This document shows, piece by piece, positions 27,299-35,789 of a stretch of 64,000 nt of DNA; within the stretch, counting starts at the first letter, position 1; every line of letters starts with the position of its first letter. The stretch is from JASSUD01 sp031963405. GTDB taxonomy: Bacteria > Pseudomonadota > Gammaproteobacteria > Burkholderiales > Burkholderiaceae. The notes under the pieces are model-generated. The model did not search any database, was not told the DNA's origin, and was given only the letters and a program-made list of their open reading frames with translations. The position numbers were made by a program, and so were the translations under genes. The DNA lies in contig JASSUJ010000001.1 of the NCBI GenBank assembly GCA_031963405.1, forward strand, positions 930,001 to 994,000, written 5' to 3'.

Positions 27299-28606
27299 AT
27301 GTCACGTAAACTTCTGTGTGTTTTATCCACTCTCTTCGCGCTGGTGGTGCTCATCGCGGGAATCGTCCTATGGTTCGCCAGTGGCGCTCCTTTTGCCAGC
27401 CCGACCAATCCAAGCACCCTAACGCAGCCTCTTGCAGCGAACGCTGTCATTAAGCGCGGCGAATACCTAGCGCGTGCGGGAGACTGCATTGCCTGCCATA
27501 CGGCACGTGGTGGCCAAGAATTTGCAGGTGGGTTTGCCTTACCTACCCCCTTTGGCACGCTATATACACCGAACATCACGTCTGACGTCGAGACAGGCAT
27601 TGGCACTTGGAGCGCTGATGATTTTTATCGCGCCATGACTAAAGGCCGCTCCAAAGATGGAAGCTTGCTGTATCCGGCCTTCCCCTTCACCAGCTACACC
27701 AAAGTCACCCGTGAAGACTCTGATGCGATTTATGCCTATTTGCGCGCTGTCACTCCAGTGCACCAGCAAAATCGGCCAAACGATATGCGTTTTCCCTTTA
27801 ACCAACGCAGTTTGTTGCTGGGCTGGCGCTTGTTATTTTTCTCATCGGGAGAATTTAAGCCAGATGCTAAGCAGTCTGTTGAGTGGAATCGTGGCGCTTA
27901 TCTGGTCGAAGGGCTGGGCCATTGTTCGATGTGCCATACCAGCATCAATGCCCTCGGTGGCGCCAACCAAAGCGCAGCCTTCGCTGGCGGCTTAATTCCG
28001 CTGCAGAATTGGTATGCGCCCTCGCTTACCTCAAACCGAGAAGCCGGCTTGGGCGATTGGGATTTAACACATATCGATGATTTGCTCAAAAAAGGCGTTT
28101 CTGAGCGCGGTGCGGTCTTTGGCCCAATGGCTGAAGTAGTACACAATAGCTTGCAATACATGACTGATGCAGATATTCGGGCCATGTCGGTGTATTTAAA
28201 AGCTTTGCCACAGAAAAAAGAGGCGCCTGAATATTTGCAATTTGAAACCTCAGATAAACTCAGCGCCAAATTGCTTACGCAGGGCGAGAAGATTTATGCC
28301 CAGCACTGCGCTAGTTGTCATGCAGCCAATGGCCTAGGCATGCCGCCGGCTTACCCACCGCTTGCGAATAATCAGTCGATTCAAATGCCTTCGGCGGTCA
28401 ACCCTATTCGCATGGTGCTCAACGGTGGTTATCCGCCTTCGACCAAGGGGAATCCTCATCCTTATGGCATGCCGCCTTTTGCCCAGCTATTTTCTGATGA
28501 AGAAGTGGCCGCAGTGGTCACCTACGTGCGTAAAGCTTGGGGCAATCATGGCAAAGCCGTATCGCCACAGCAAGTGAATGATCTACGCTCAGCTCCGCTT
28601 GATTGA
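27299..28606 (+). CDS. Triple-haem cytochrome c, alcohol dehydrogenase cytochrome subunit type
   Basis: The 435-residue product has an N-terminal membrane/signal helix (LCVLSTLFALVVLIAGIVLW) and three haem c sites: CIACHTARGGQ (about residue 63), CSMCHTS (about 211) and CASCHAANG (about 338). The layout, with YTPNITSDVETGIG after the first haem and MPPFAQLFSDEEVAAVVTYV near the end, fits cytochrome subunits of membrane-bound periplasmic dehydrogenases (AdhB type). No dehydrogenase gene is adjacent, so its electron donor is unknown. It may hand electrons to the upstream c4-like protein and an oxidase that uses CtaG. Confidence 0.88.
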   Translation: MSRKLLCVLSTLFALVVLIAGIVLWFASGAPFASPTNPSTLTQPLAANAVIKRGEYLARAGDCIACHTARGGQEFAGGFALPTPFGTLYTPNITSDVETGIGTWSADDFYRAMTKGRSKDGSLLYPAFPFTSYTKVTREDSDAIYAYLRAVTPVHQQNRPNDMRFPFNQRSLLLGWRLLFFSSGEFKPDAKQSVEWNRGAYLVEGLGHCSMCHTSINALGGANQSAAFAGGLIPLQNWYAPSLTSNREAGLGDWDLTHIDDLLKKGVSERGAVFGPMAEVVHNSLQYMTDADIRAMSVYLKALPQKKEAPEYLQFETSDKLSAKLLTQGEKIYAQHCASCHAANGLGMPPAYPPLANNQSIQMPSAVNPIRMVLNGGYPPSTKGNPHPYGMPPFAQLFSDEEVAAVVTYVRKAWGNHGKAVSPQQVNDLRSAPLD

Positions 28607-28615
28607 TTAATGCCA

Positions 28616-28654
28616 GCGCGCTAGCCAGATAGAAAGTCGTTTTGGCTAGCGCGC
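28616..28654 (+). terminator. Hairpin after the cytochrome genes
   Basis: GCGCGCTAGCC (28616-28626) pairs perfectly with GGCTAGCGCGC (28644-28654) ten bases past the stop codon of the triple-haem cytochrome. No U-run follows, so it may instead stabilise the transcript end. Confidence 0.6.
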
Positions 28655-28953
28655 AAATGAAGATAGGCAAAAATACTGACTTGCTTTTGTATTGCTCGCG
28701 ATTGGCAGCCGCGCAGCACAGCGCTGACGCTAGGTTTGATTTTTGCTCAATATGCTTAGCAAAGTACTTCTCTTTTTACAAATTAAGAAAAGCATGACGC
28801 CGCCAGGCCAGGTTATGCAGAATTACCTAAATTACTACTTTGCGTTTGAATTGCCTCATTATTAGCTAGACGTTGAGTGCTCGGCCATTGATCTGCAAAA
28901 CCGTCTAGTCTAAGTATCTGTTGAGGTGGATTTGCGATATTTCGGAGAAATAA
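28655..28953. other. Leader region of the OTU-like gene, no gene seen
   Basis: About 300 bases of mixed composition without an open frame of note. The ATG at 28954 has a weak ribosome site (TTCGGAGAAATAA, GGAG nine bases upstream). Confidence 0.45.
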
Positions 28954-29883
28954 ATGCCAGGTCTCATATTACCTGTCCAACAACAGTCTTTATCGCCAAG
29001 AAAGCCTAGCGCTCCCCTTGCTCAGCCAAAAGGCTCAATGCCCACCAGCCAGCGCTCCGATATTCAAGAGTTGCAAACCCTCGCAGACCAATACGGTACA
29101 GTCGAGCAGCAAGAGGCACTAAAAAACTCAAACAGCATCGATGCGGCATCGCTCGATGCTGCGCTCAAGTTGGCCGATGATGCCGCGCTCCAAGAAGGTA
29201 TCCAGCGTAGCCTGAAAGATTATGCGTTTTATCATTTCAGCCCGTCTGATTCAGGCTCTAGCATTATTCCCAGTTCCAACTGTACGACAGATGCCCAGCC
29301 TAGCTCGTCCAATGTCAAAGGCAAACAGGAGACTATTGATAATTCCCAGGCCTCTCACCTAGAGCAAGCAGAAAGGGTAATTGAACAGGAATACACGAAA
29401 GCACAAGAGAAGCACAACAAACTCTTAGAAACATATCTACAAGAGAATAATTTCGACGTGTTGAAAAGTTCTGGTGAAGGATACAACTGCTTAATTTATT
29501 CGCTTGTACAAGCAGTTATCCCCGGAAATCAGCTGCAGTGTCTTAATGCTAAGGTGAAGAGCATACGTGGAGAGTACGATAAGGCTTTTCCAGAAGAAGA
29601 AGGGAAAATGCTTAGGTTTGACCGTACCACAGCCTCTATGCTTATCTCGTTAATCAACGAAGAATTTAAAGTAAATATGCAGGCAATGGCGATTACTGCA
29701 TGCCCTCCAGAATTTAATGAGGGGAAAGTTTTTCAGCCCGACTCTATTTATACAGGGAAGCCGCCGACTTCTTCTTTTATTGTCGGTTTCACGCACAGCG
29801 TTGTGATATGGGATCAAAACGGTCACTTTGATTTGATTATCGCTCGCCCGTTCCCCTCCAACGAAACAAGACATCTTGCCTGA
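28954..29883 (+). CDS. OTU-like cysteine protease with a UIM-like helix, candidate deubiquitinase effector
   Basis: The 309-residue product has a Pro/Ser/Gln-rich disordered N-terminus. A helix at 67-89 ending ALQEGIQRSLKD fits the ubiquitin-interacting motif (hydrophobic, Gly for Ala, Ser, acidic at the right spacing). A Ser-rich linker and a coiled coil at about 135-165 follow. The C-terminal part carries GEGYNCLIYSLVQAV with C179 in the OTU nucleophile setting (G-N-C-L), and near the end VGFTHSVVIWDQNGHFDLI with H291 as the probable catalytic His. The body between is short for an OTU domain. There is no signal peptide, so export would need a type III-like or similar route, which is inference. 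Bacteria lack ubiquitin, so a host target is expected. A different papain-fold protease is possible. Confidence 0.7.
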   Translation: MPGLILPVQQQSLSPRKPSAPLAQPKGSMPTSQRSDIQELQTLADQYGTVEQQEALKNSNSIDAASLDAALKLADDAALQEGIQRSLKDYAFYHFSPSDSGSSIIPSSNCTTDAQPSSSNVKGKQETIDNSQASHLEQAERVIEQEYTKAQEKHNKLLETYLQENNFDVLKSSGEGYNCLIYSLVQAVIPGNQLQCLNAKVKSIRGEYDKAFPEEEGKMLRFDRTTASMLISLINEEFKVNMQAMAITACPPEFNEGKVFQPDSIYTGKPPTSSFIVGFTHSVVIWDQNGHFDLIIARPFPSNETRHLA

Positions 29884-30017
29884 GTTTTGTAAGCAAATAA
29901 CGCAGCGTTTAGTTTGCTGAGCCACAACCTTTTAGTAGTTTTTGGCTGGTTTCTAATACAGTTTCTTAGAGGTGACCAAGGTCCCCTCTACCTCTAATAA
30001 TATTGCGTAGATTCACT

Positions 30018-30050
30018 CATCAAATAATGGCCTTTTGTCATTATTTGATG
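30018..30050 (+). terminator. Perfect hairpin after the OTU-like gene
   Basis: CATCAAATAATG pairs with CATTATTTGATG across a 9-base loop, about 135 bases after the stop codon. It is a plausible terminator, though only scattered T residues follow. Confidence 0.5.
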
Positions 30051-30381
30051 TCTTCAACAGCAAAAATCTAGCGGCCCGGCGGATTAAAAAAATCATCAAG
30101 CCGATGCGTAAAAGCAGCAGGCAATACATCACACTCATCTAGCCTCGGCCAAGACAAACCAACCCATCATGGCAGCACCCCCACGCTTGCTATAGCGATC
30201 TTATTATCTGAGCCAGCAATTCAGCATTAACTTATTAAAATTCCTAGCGTTTTCCCTAATAAAATAATGGTTACATTTAAAAAGAAATGCTCTAATACGC
30301 GCCTTTTATAAACTCAAGTCGCGCTTCAGACGAAAATCATTGCGCTTATTGCTCAACCCAACGATAAAAAAGGAAAGTGTA

Positions 30382-31113
30382 GTGTTCAGAGTTTCTGCTG
30401 ATTTACCCCCCATTAATTCTGCCCAGCTTAAGAGCCTGCTTGATAATTCATCTATTCAAAGTATGGCTAGTCAGCAAGATACTGAAAGCAGCGAAATATC
30501 CCCAAAAATGGACGACGCAAAAAGCAAATTTATTAGTCCATACTACTCAGCACCTAGCGAACGAGTCGCTTACATTTTCACCGGAAATTTCGAAGACTTA
30601 ATCAAATCGCTCCTCAATGAGCCTAAAGAGGATGGCAACACTCAAGGTGATGAAGCAGAAGCAATCAACTATTATAAAAATTGGTTAGTGCTTAAAGAGC
30701 TTATGGAGCAAATGGATAACTGCGCTAGTCAGCCAAAGTTTCTGATTTTAGGAGTGGCAAGTAGCTGGCTTGGAGCAGGCATCGCGCTGTCTCGTTTTCC
30801 AATATCTCAAGTCAGTGGGACAATCTTAGCGTCTCTGTCTTTCGCAATATTGACTTACGTAAGCTTCAGACTTCAACGTTTGGCACAGAGAAAAGAAAAC
30901 GATTTGGCACAAGGGAAAAAAGCTGTTGAGTCAAAAATAAGCGCGTTTGAAGCTAAGTATGAGTTCGTTACAGAGCACCGAGCAGCGAAAGATTGGCGCC
31001 ACGATTCTCGCTTGGAAACACGCATCGTTGAAAGAAAAAATCTCTCTAGGATGCCTAATTCCTTTTCTGCCCTTAATTTCTCCAATCAGGAAAGCCTTCT
31101 TTTCACAAGCTAG
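30382..31113 (+). CDS. Orphan protein with bilobed hydrophobic segment, candidate effector
   Basis: I recognise no family. GTG 30382 is chosen because AGGAAAG lies upstream at good spacing (an in-frame TTG at 30340 has none), giving 243 residues. The N-terminal half is polar with SAQLKSLLDNSSIQSMASQQ. Two close hydrophobic helices lie in the middle (FLILGVASSWLGAGIAL and ILASLSFAILTYVSF). A Lys-rich amphipathic helix follows (KKAVESKISAFEAKYEFV). The arrangement matches the proteins at 1318 and 21816. It lies between the OTU-like gene and a housekeeping gene, so the two candidate effector genes form a small accessory pair. Confidence 0.65.
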   Translation: MFRVSADLPPINSAQLKSLLDNSSIQSMASQQDTESSEISPKMDDAKSKFISPYYSAPSERVAYIFTGNFEDLIKSLLNEPKEDGNTQGDEAEAINYYKNWLVLKELMEQMDNCASQPKFLILGVASSWLGAGIALSRFPISQVSGTILASLSFAILTYVSFRLQRLAQRKENDLAQGKKAVESKISAFEAKYEFVTEHRAAKDWRHDSRLETRIVERKNLSRMPNSFSALNFSNQESLLFTS

Positions 31114-31131
31114 CTTTCATTCTTAAGAAAC

Positions 31132-31740
31132 TCATCGCTGCTCGCGCCCGCCTTCATATCGAGCAGCTTCAGTCATAATCGAATCTAGCGGCAGATCGTG
31201 CGGCTCACGCGGAAGGGCATCGACGCGCCCGCACTCATAGGCAATACCTACTGCCCATAGAGGTGACGAGGCGCTAGCTAAAGTTCGGTCATAAAAACCA
31301 CCGCCATACCCTAAACGATAGCCCGCTTGGTCAAAACCCAGGCACGGAATCAATAATAAATCGGGTCTTACCTCAATCGCATCGGTCGGCACCGGAATTT
31401 GAAAGCGGCCTTTTGTCATCGCCGTCTCAGGCGTCCAACGACAAAAGCTCAGGGCCCCATTCAAATCAGTCACAACTGGCAATGCAGCTATACGATTGGC
31501 AGACTCACTAAGCCACTGAGTTAACAAAGGCCTTGCATCAAATTCACCCGTCATCGGCCAATAAAAACCAACGCACTGTGGTTTACGCTCATCAAATAAT
31601 GCCTTTACCCGCGCTGCCAAAGCACAGTCATGTACAGCGTTAATCGCGCTTGTACGAGCTGATAATAAAGACGCCCGTAACGCTGATTTCAGATTCTTGA
31701 CCCCTGCGCCCATTAGCTCACGTGCTATGCTTGACTTCAT
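31132..31740 (-). CDS. ygfA: 5-formyltetrahydrofolate cyclo-ligase
   Basis: It uses ATP to turn 5-formyl-THF into 5,10-methenyl-THF, recycling a stalled folate form. The 202-residue product contains LKSALRASLLSART at the start, VGFYWPMTGEFDARPLL and GRFQIPVPT. It also has the signature LLLIPCLGFDQAGYRLGYGGGFYDRTL (quoted ends LLLIPCLGFD and LGYGGGFYDRTL). ATG 31740 is chosen because it gives the family length, with GGCGAGAAC upstream. A longer frame adds 35 unlike residues that overlap the divergent slt gene. The 40-bp gap to slt must hold both ribosome sites. Confidence 0.92.
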   Translation of the reverse strand: MKSSIARELMGAGVKNLKSALRASLLSARTSAINAVHDCALAARVKALFDERKPQCVGFYWPMTGEFDARPLLTQWLSESANRIAALPVVTDLNGALSFCRWTPETAMTKGRFQIPVPTDAIEVRPDLLLIPCLGFDQAGYRLGYGGGFYDRTLASASSPLWAVGIAYECGRVDALPREPHDLPLDSIMTEAARYEGGREQR

Positions 31741-31780
31741 CTTTGTTCTCGCCAATTTTTTGAAAAGCAGTAAATAGAAA

Positions 31781-33895
31781 ATGCCTCTTTTTCTTGCTTC
31801 TTTCTCTAAAGTATATCGACTGCTGATAGTCAGCGTAGCGTTCACTGCTGCTTATCCAGCTCATGCTATAGAGCGTTTCCCTAATGGTTTACAACGCGAA
31901 GTGTCTCGTGCAGACAGTGCAACAGTACGGCAAACAGAAAGCGATAGTACGAACAACGCAGTTGCAAATCCTTCAAAAAATGCGCTAGAGCCGCCAATGC
32001 TCACGGCTTCCTCTGAAGCTGATCAAATTTTTGTGGATTTACAGCAAGCCGCTTCTCGCAATGAGGCCGAACGTGCAGCGCAGCTCGCTAGCCAATTAGC
32101 GGCTTACCCACTGCGCTCCTATGTCGAGTATTTCGCGCTAAAGCCACAGCTCTTCGATAGCGAAGGCCGTGCGCGGCTGACTGTACCTGATCAAGCCATT
32201 CTGGCTTTTTTGAAAAAATACGAAGGACGCGCTATTGCCGATCGCATGCGCAATGATTACCTATTAGTGTTAGGAGCACGGCACGCTTGGCGAGATTTCA
32301 ATACGCAATACAAAAACTTCGTGCTCAATGACGATACGCAGGTTAAATGCTATGCACTACAAGCACGTGCAGCGCACGGACAAGATGTGACAAAGGCAGC
32401 GCGGGCGCTCTTAGTTAGACCACGCCAATATGGCGATGCTTGTGTGGGCTTAATTCATACCCTAGCGCAGCAAGGCAAGCTCAGCTCAGAGGATGTCTGG
32501 CAGCAAATACGCCTAGCTTATGAAGCAAGGCGCGCTAAAACAGGCAAACAAATCGCTCAAGCACTGGGCACCCAAGCACCTAAAGAAGCGTTATTAGACA
32601 AAGCCACGCTGCAACCAGCTGTATTTTTGAGTCAACCTATTCCAGTCAAGCCAGCGTCACACCAACTCGCCCTCCTTGCGGTGACGGAAATGGCACGTCA
32701 AGACCCAGCGGCGGCAGCAGCTCTCTATACCTCGGCTGCCCCCAAGTTAGCTGCACAAGAGCAGGTCATTGGCTGGGCTGCTATTGCTTACCAAGCCGCC
32801 CTTAAGCAATTGCCTAATACATTGGATTGGTACCGCTTGGCAGGCAACTTTCCGCTATCAGATGCAGCTTATGAATGGCGCTCACGCGCGGCCCTGCTCA
32901 CGAACAATTGGAGCACAGTGCGCTGGGCCATCGAGTCAATGCCCGCTACGCTACGCCAACAGCCAACATGGGTTTATTGGCTGGGCCGCGCCCTTAAAGA
33001 AACGGGTGAACCTACACTAGCCGCGCAAAAATTTGCGCAAGCCGCCTCTCGCTTTGGCTTCTATGGCCAACTTGCTAATGAAGAACTGGGACGGCCAACC
33101 CTCCTACCAGCAAACACCGCCGCCACAGAAGCAGAAGTTGAGCAAATGCGTAACGTAGCCGGGTTTAGCGATGCGCAGCGTTTATATGCGTTGCATTTAC
33201 CTTTTGAAGGAAACCGCGAATGGAACTGGGCGCTGCGCGGCATGAATGATCAGCAGTTGTTGGCAGCCGCTGAATTAGCACGCCGCCTCTCGCTATACGA
33301 CCGCACGATCAATACGGCAGAGCGCACCAAACAGCTCTACAACTTTTCGTTGCGCTACCTGACGCCGTTTCGCGAAGCGATTGAATATGGCGCCCGTTCC
33401 AATCAACTCGACGTTAACTGGGTGTATGGCTTAATTCGGCAAGAGTCACGCTTTTTAGCAGATGCACGCTCAAATGTCGGCGCAACTGGCCTCATGCAAT
33501 TGATGCCGACCACGGCACAGTTTGTCGCTCGCAAAATTGGAATAAGCAGCTTTTCAGCGCTAGAACTGACTGACGTAAATACCAACATTCGGCTTGGCAC
33601 AAAATATTTGTCAATGATTTACGAGAAATTTAACCAATCAGCCATATTAGCCACAGCCAGTTACAACGCTGGCCCCCGGCGTGCCCTGCAATGGCAAACA
33701 GCACTGCCAGGCAGACGTGAAGGCGCAATATTTACCGAAAACATTCCTTTTGAAGAAACGCGTAATTACGTCAAAAGCGTGCTTTCCAATGCAATTTATT
33801 ATGCGATTTTGTTAGATGGCAGTACGCCTTCTTTAAAAGAGCGTTTAGGCTATATTAGCCCTCCTTTAGCTACTGTTCCTTTAAATATTCCTTAG
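31781..33895 (+). CDS. slt: Soluble lytic murein transglycosylase Slt
   Basis: A periplasmic enzyme that cuts peptidoglycan glycan strands to give 1,6-anhydro ends. The 704-residue product has a signal peptide (residues 1-29, VYRLLIVSVAFTAAYPAHA). A long alpha-helical U-shaped domain follows, with WVYWLGRALKETGEPTLAAQ. The catalytic SLT domain shows VYGLIRQESRF (the Glu of QES is catalytic), GATGLMQLMPTTAQ, LGTKYLSMIYEKF and ATASYNAGPRRALQW. Length is that of the Slt70 family. It is divergent from ygfA and stands alone. Confidence 0.96.
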   Translation: MPLFLASFSKVYRLLIVSVAFTAAYPAHAIERFPNGLQREVSRADSATVRQTESDSTNNAVANPSKNALEPPMLTASSEADQIFVDLQQAASRNEAERAAQLASQLAAYPLRSYVEYFALKPQLFDSEGRARLTVPDQAILAFLKKYEGRAIADRMRNDYLLVLGARHAWRDFNTQYKNFVLNDDTQVKCYALQARAAHGQDVTKAARALLVRPRQYGDACVGLIHTLAQQGKLSSEDVWQQIRLAYEARRAKTGKQIAQALGTQAPKEALLDKATLQPAVFLSQPIPVKPASHQLALLAVTEMARQDPAAAAALYTSAAPKLAAQEQVIGWAAIAYQAALKQLPNTLDWYRLAGNFPLSDAAYEWRSRAALLTNNWSTVRWAIESMPATLRQQPTWVYWLGRALKETGEPTLAAQKFAQAASRFGFYGQLANEELGRPTLLPANTAATEAEVEQMRNVAGFSDAQRLYALHLPFEGNREWNWALRGMNDQQLLAAAELARRLSLYDRTINTAERTKQLYNFSLRYLTPFREAIEYGARSNQLDVNWVYGLIRQESRFLADARSNVGATGLMQLMPTTAQFVARKIGISSFSALELTDVNTNIRLGTKYLSMIYEKFNQSAILATASYNAGPRRALQWQTALPGRREGAIFTENIPFEETRNYVKSVLSNAIYYAILLDGSTPSLKERLGYISPPLATVPLNIP

Positions 33896-34252
33896 CTATT
33901 TAAAAGTACTAACTAAACCAATAGTTGTACCCTGCGCTGGCACATCGATTACCTGTGTCGGCGCTCATTGCTCGTGCCTTATGCAAACAAGGTAAGGCCT
34001 TGCTTATTGCGATGAAAAAATTGAAGCAGTATCAGTGTCATTTTTACTGGATGCAAGGCACACCATTTTGTATTTGACTAAAATTCATCTTAAAAAAATG
34101 AATAAGCTATGTATTGAATGAGAAGTCTTTTTGAGCAGCACTAAGCAGTCACTGAACCGTATAGCTCATCGATAAGAATTCATGCTACCTTGCCACCGCA
34201 ATAATATTTCTCAGCGGACTTTAAGACCGACTCCACATCACACCACTTATCT
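33896..34252. other. Intergenic stretch before cca, nothing recognised
   Basis: No gene, RNA or repeat-family copy could be supported. A small inverted motif around 33990-34010 (ACAAGGTAAGGCCTTGCTT) is too short to interpret. Confidence 0.4.
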
Positions 34253-35590
34253 ATGAATATTTACGCTGTTGGCGGTGCCATTCGTGATGAACTGCTCGGC
34301 CTGCCAGTACAAGATTATGATTACGTCGTAGTTGGCGGTACGCCTGAACAAATGATTACGCAAGGTTACCGAGCAGTTGGGCAAGATTTTCCTGTCTTTC
34401 TCCACCCACGCACACAGGCCGAATATGCGCTAGCGCGCACCGAGCGCAAAACGGCACGTGGCTATCATGGCTTTCAATTTTATTACGCGCCTGATGTGAC
34501 GTTAGAACAAGACCTGGCACGCCGTGATTTAACGATTAATGCAATGGCCCGGGCCATTGACCTTGAGGGTAAGCCGATTGGCCCCATCATTGATCCCTAC
34601 CAAGGCCAAACTGATTTGACGGCGGGCATCTTGCGCCACGTTAGCTCAGCTTTTACGGAAGACCCCGTGCGCATTTTGCGCGTAGCCCGCTTTGCTGCGC
34701 GCTTACCCGGCTTTACCTTAGCGAGCGAGACCCTCACCTTAATGTGTAGCATGGTGAGCGCGGGTGAAGTCGATGCGCTGGTGCCTGAACGTGTATGGCA
34801 AGAAATCGCCAAAGGGCTGATGACGGATAATGCCTGGCATATGTTCGACTTACTGCACAGCTGTGGTGCGCTGGCTCGCATTTTGCCGGAGCTTGAACAG
34901 CTGTTTGCTGAGCATGCCACGGCTGCGGTAGATAACGCTGCAACCGCTACCCCTGCCCCTACCAACAGCTCAACGCCCGTCATCGCTGCGCCGACTATGT
35001 CGGCCCTTGAACATGCCATGGCAGCTATGCAACGCGCGAGTGTGCAAGGCTATAAGTTGCCAGTACGCTTTGCTACCTTAATCATCTCCCTGATTCCTGG
35101 CCTAAAACTGCTATCTGCTACGCCCTCCTCTGACGCTGAGGAAAAAAGCCCGCCTGCGAGGCAGGAAAAGCCAGAGACCAAAGAGGAAAAAAAAGCACAA
35201 GATTTAGCACTCAACGCACTGTGTCAGCGTCTTAAAGTACCAAGTGCCTGCCGTGATTTGGCGTTGCTGGCAGCACGTGAAATTGACGCAATTAACAACT
35301 CAATCAGCAGCACCCCTGCCGAGCTTGTCCAATTATTAGAACGCTGTGATGCTCTACGCAAACCAGCACGTTTCGCAGAAGCCGTACAAACCTGTGAAGC
35401 TATCCACTACCCAATCGCAACGCAACAGAGTCGTTACTCACAAGCAGACCGGCTGCGCGAAGTGCTACTTGCCATGCGCTCAGTTGATGCTGGTGCGATT
35501 GCCACACAATCTCCGGATGAGCCAGCCCTGATTAAACAAGCCGTGCATGAAGCACGTATCGCTGCGGTTAAAGCAGCGCTACTCAATTAA
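34253..35590 (+). CDS. cca: CCA-adding tRNA nucleotidyltransferase
   Basis: It adds or repairs the 3' CCA end of tRNAs. The 445-residue product begins with the nucleotidyltransferase core: MNIYAVGGAIRDELLG, then the metal site DYDYVVVGG. RTERKTARGYHGFQF, DLARRDLTINAMA and DPVRILRVARFAARL follow, all as in the bacterial class II family. The C-terminal half is modified. An Ala/Thr/Pro-rich stretch (about residues 222-245, TAAVDNAATATPAPTNSS) and a Glu/Lys/Pro-rich stretch (about 289-320) interrupt the region where HD-domain residues are expected, and no clear HD motif remains. The phosphohydrolase activity of longer homologues may therefore be lost. The ATG at 34253 matches the family start. 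Confidence 0.93.
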   Translation: MNIYAVGGAIRDELLGLPVQDYDYVVVGGTPEQMITQGYRAVGQDFPVFLHPRTQAEYALARTERKTARGYHGFQFYYAPDVTLEQDLARRDLTINAMARAIDLEGKPIGPIIDPYQGQTDLTAGILRHVSSAFTEDPVRILRVARFAARLPGFTLASETLTLMCSMVSAGEVDALVPERVWQEIAKGLMTDNAWHMFDLLHSCGALARILPELEQLFAEHATAAVDNAATATPAPTNSSTPVIAAPTMSALEHAMAAMQRASVQGYKLPVRFATLIISLIPGLKLLSATPSSDAEEKSPPARQEKPETKEEKKAQDLALNALCQRLKVPSACRDLALLAAREIDAINNSISSTPAELVQLLERCDALRKPARFAEAVQTCEAIHYPIATQQSRYSQADRLREVLLAMRSVDAGAIATQSPDEPALIKQAVHEARIAAVKAALLN

Positions 35591-35637
35591 ATTTAATTTG
35601 CAAAGAAGCCACAGCACTAAGAAGTCACGTGGGCTGA

Positions 35638-35725
35638 GGTGACGAAAGAACCCCAGCATGCTGCCTATGGGGAGAGTCGGGGAGAAGCTTTAAGGGCGGT
35701 TGTTTTGGAACTCCTTCGTCACCCC
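35638..35725. repeat. Repeat family C copy between cca and midA
   Basis: GGTGACGAAAGAACCCCAGC at the left mirrors TTGGAACTCCTTCGTCACCC at the right. The reverse of 53275-53300 shows the same arm (GGGGTGACGGAGGAAACCCA and ACATGC). Cca and midA converge here, so the element could act as a transcript end. Confidence 0.7.
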
Positions 35726-35789
35726 AACCTATGTAAAAGGAAAGAGGATTTTTGTTACCTTCCTTACCTAGTTTCAACAACAGCACTCG

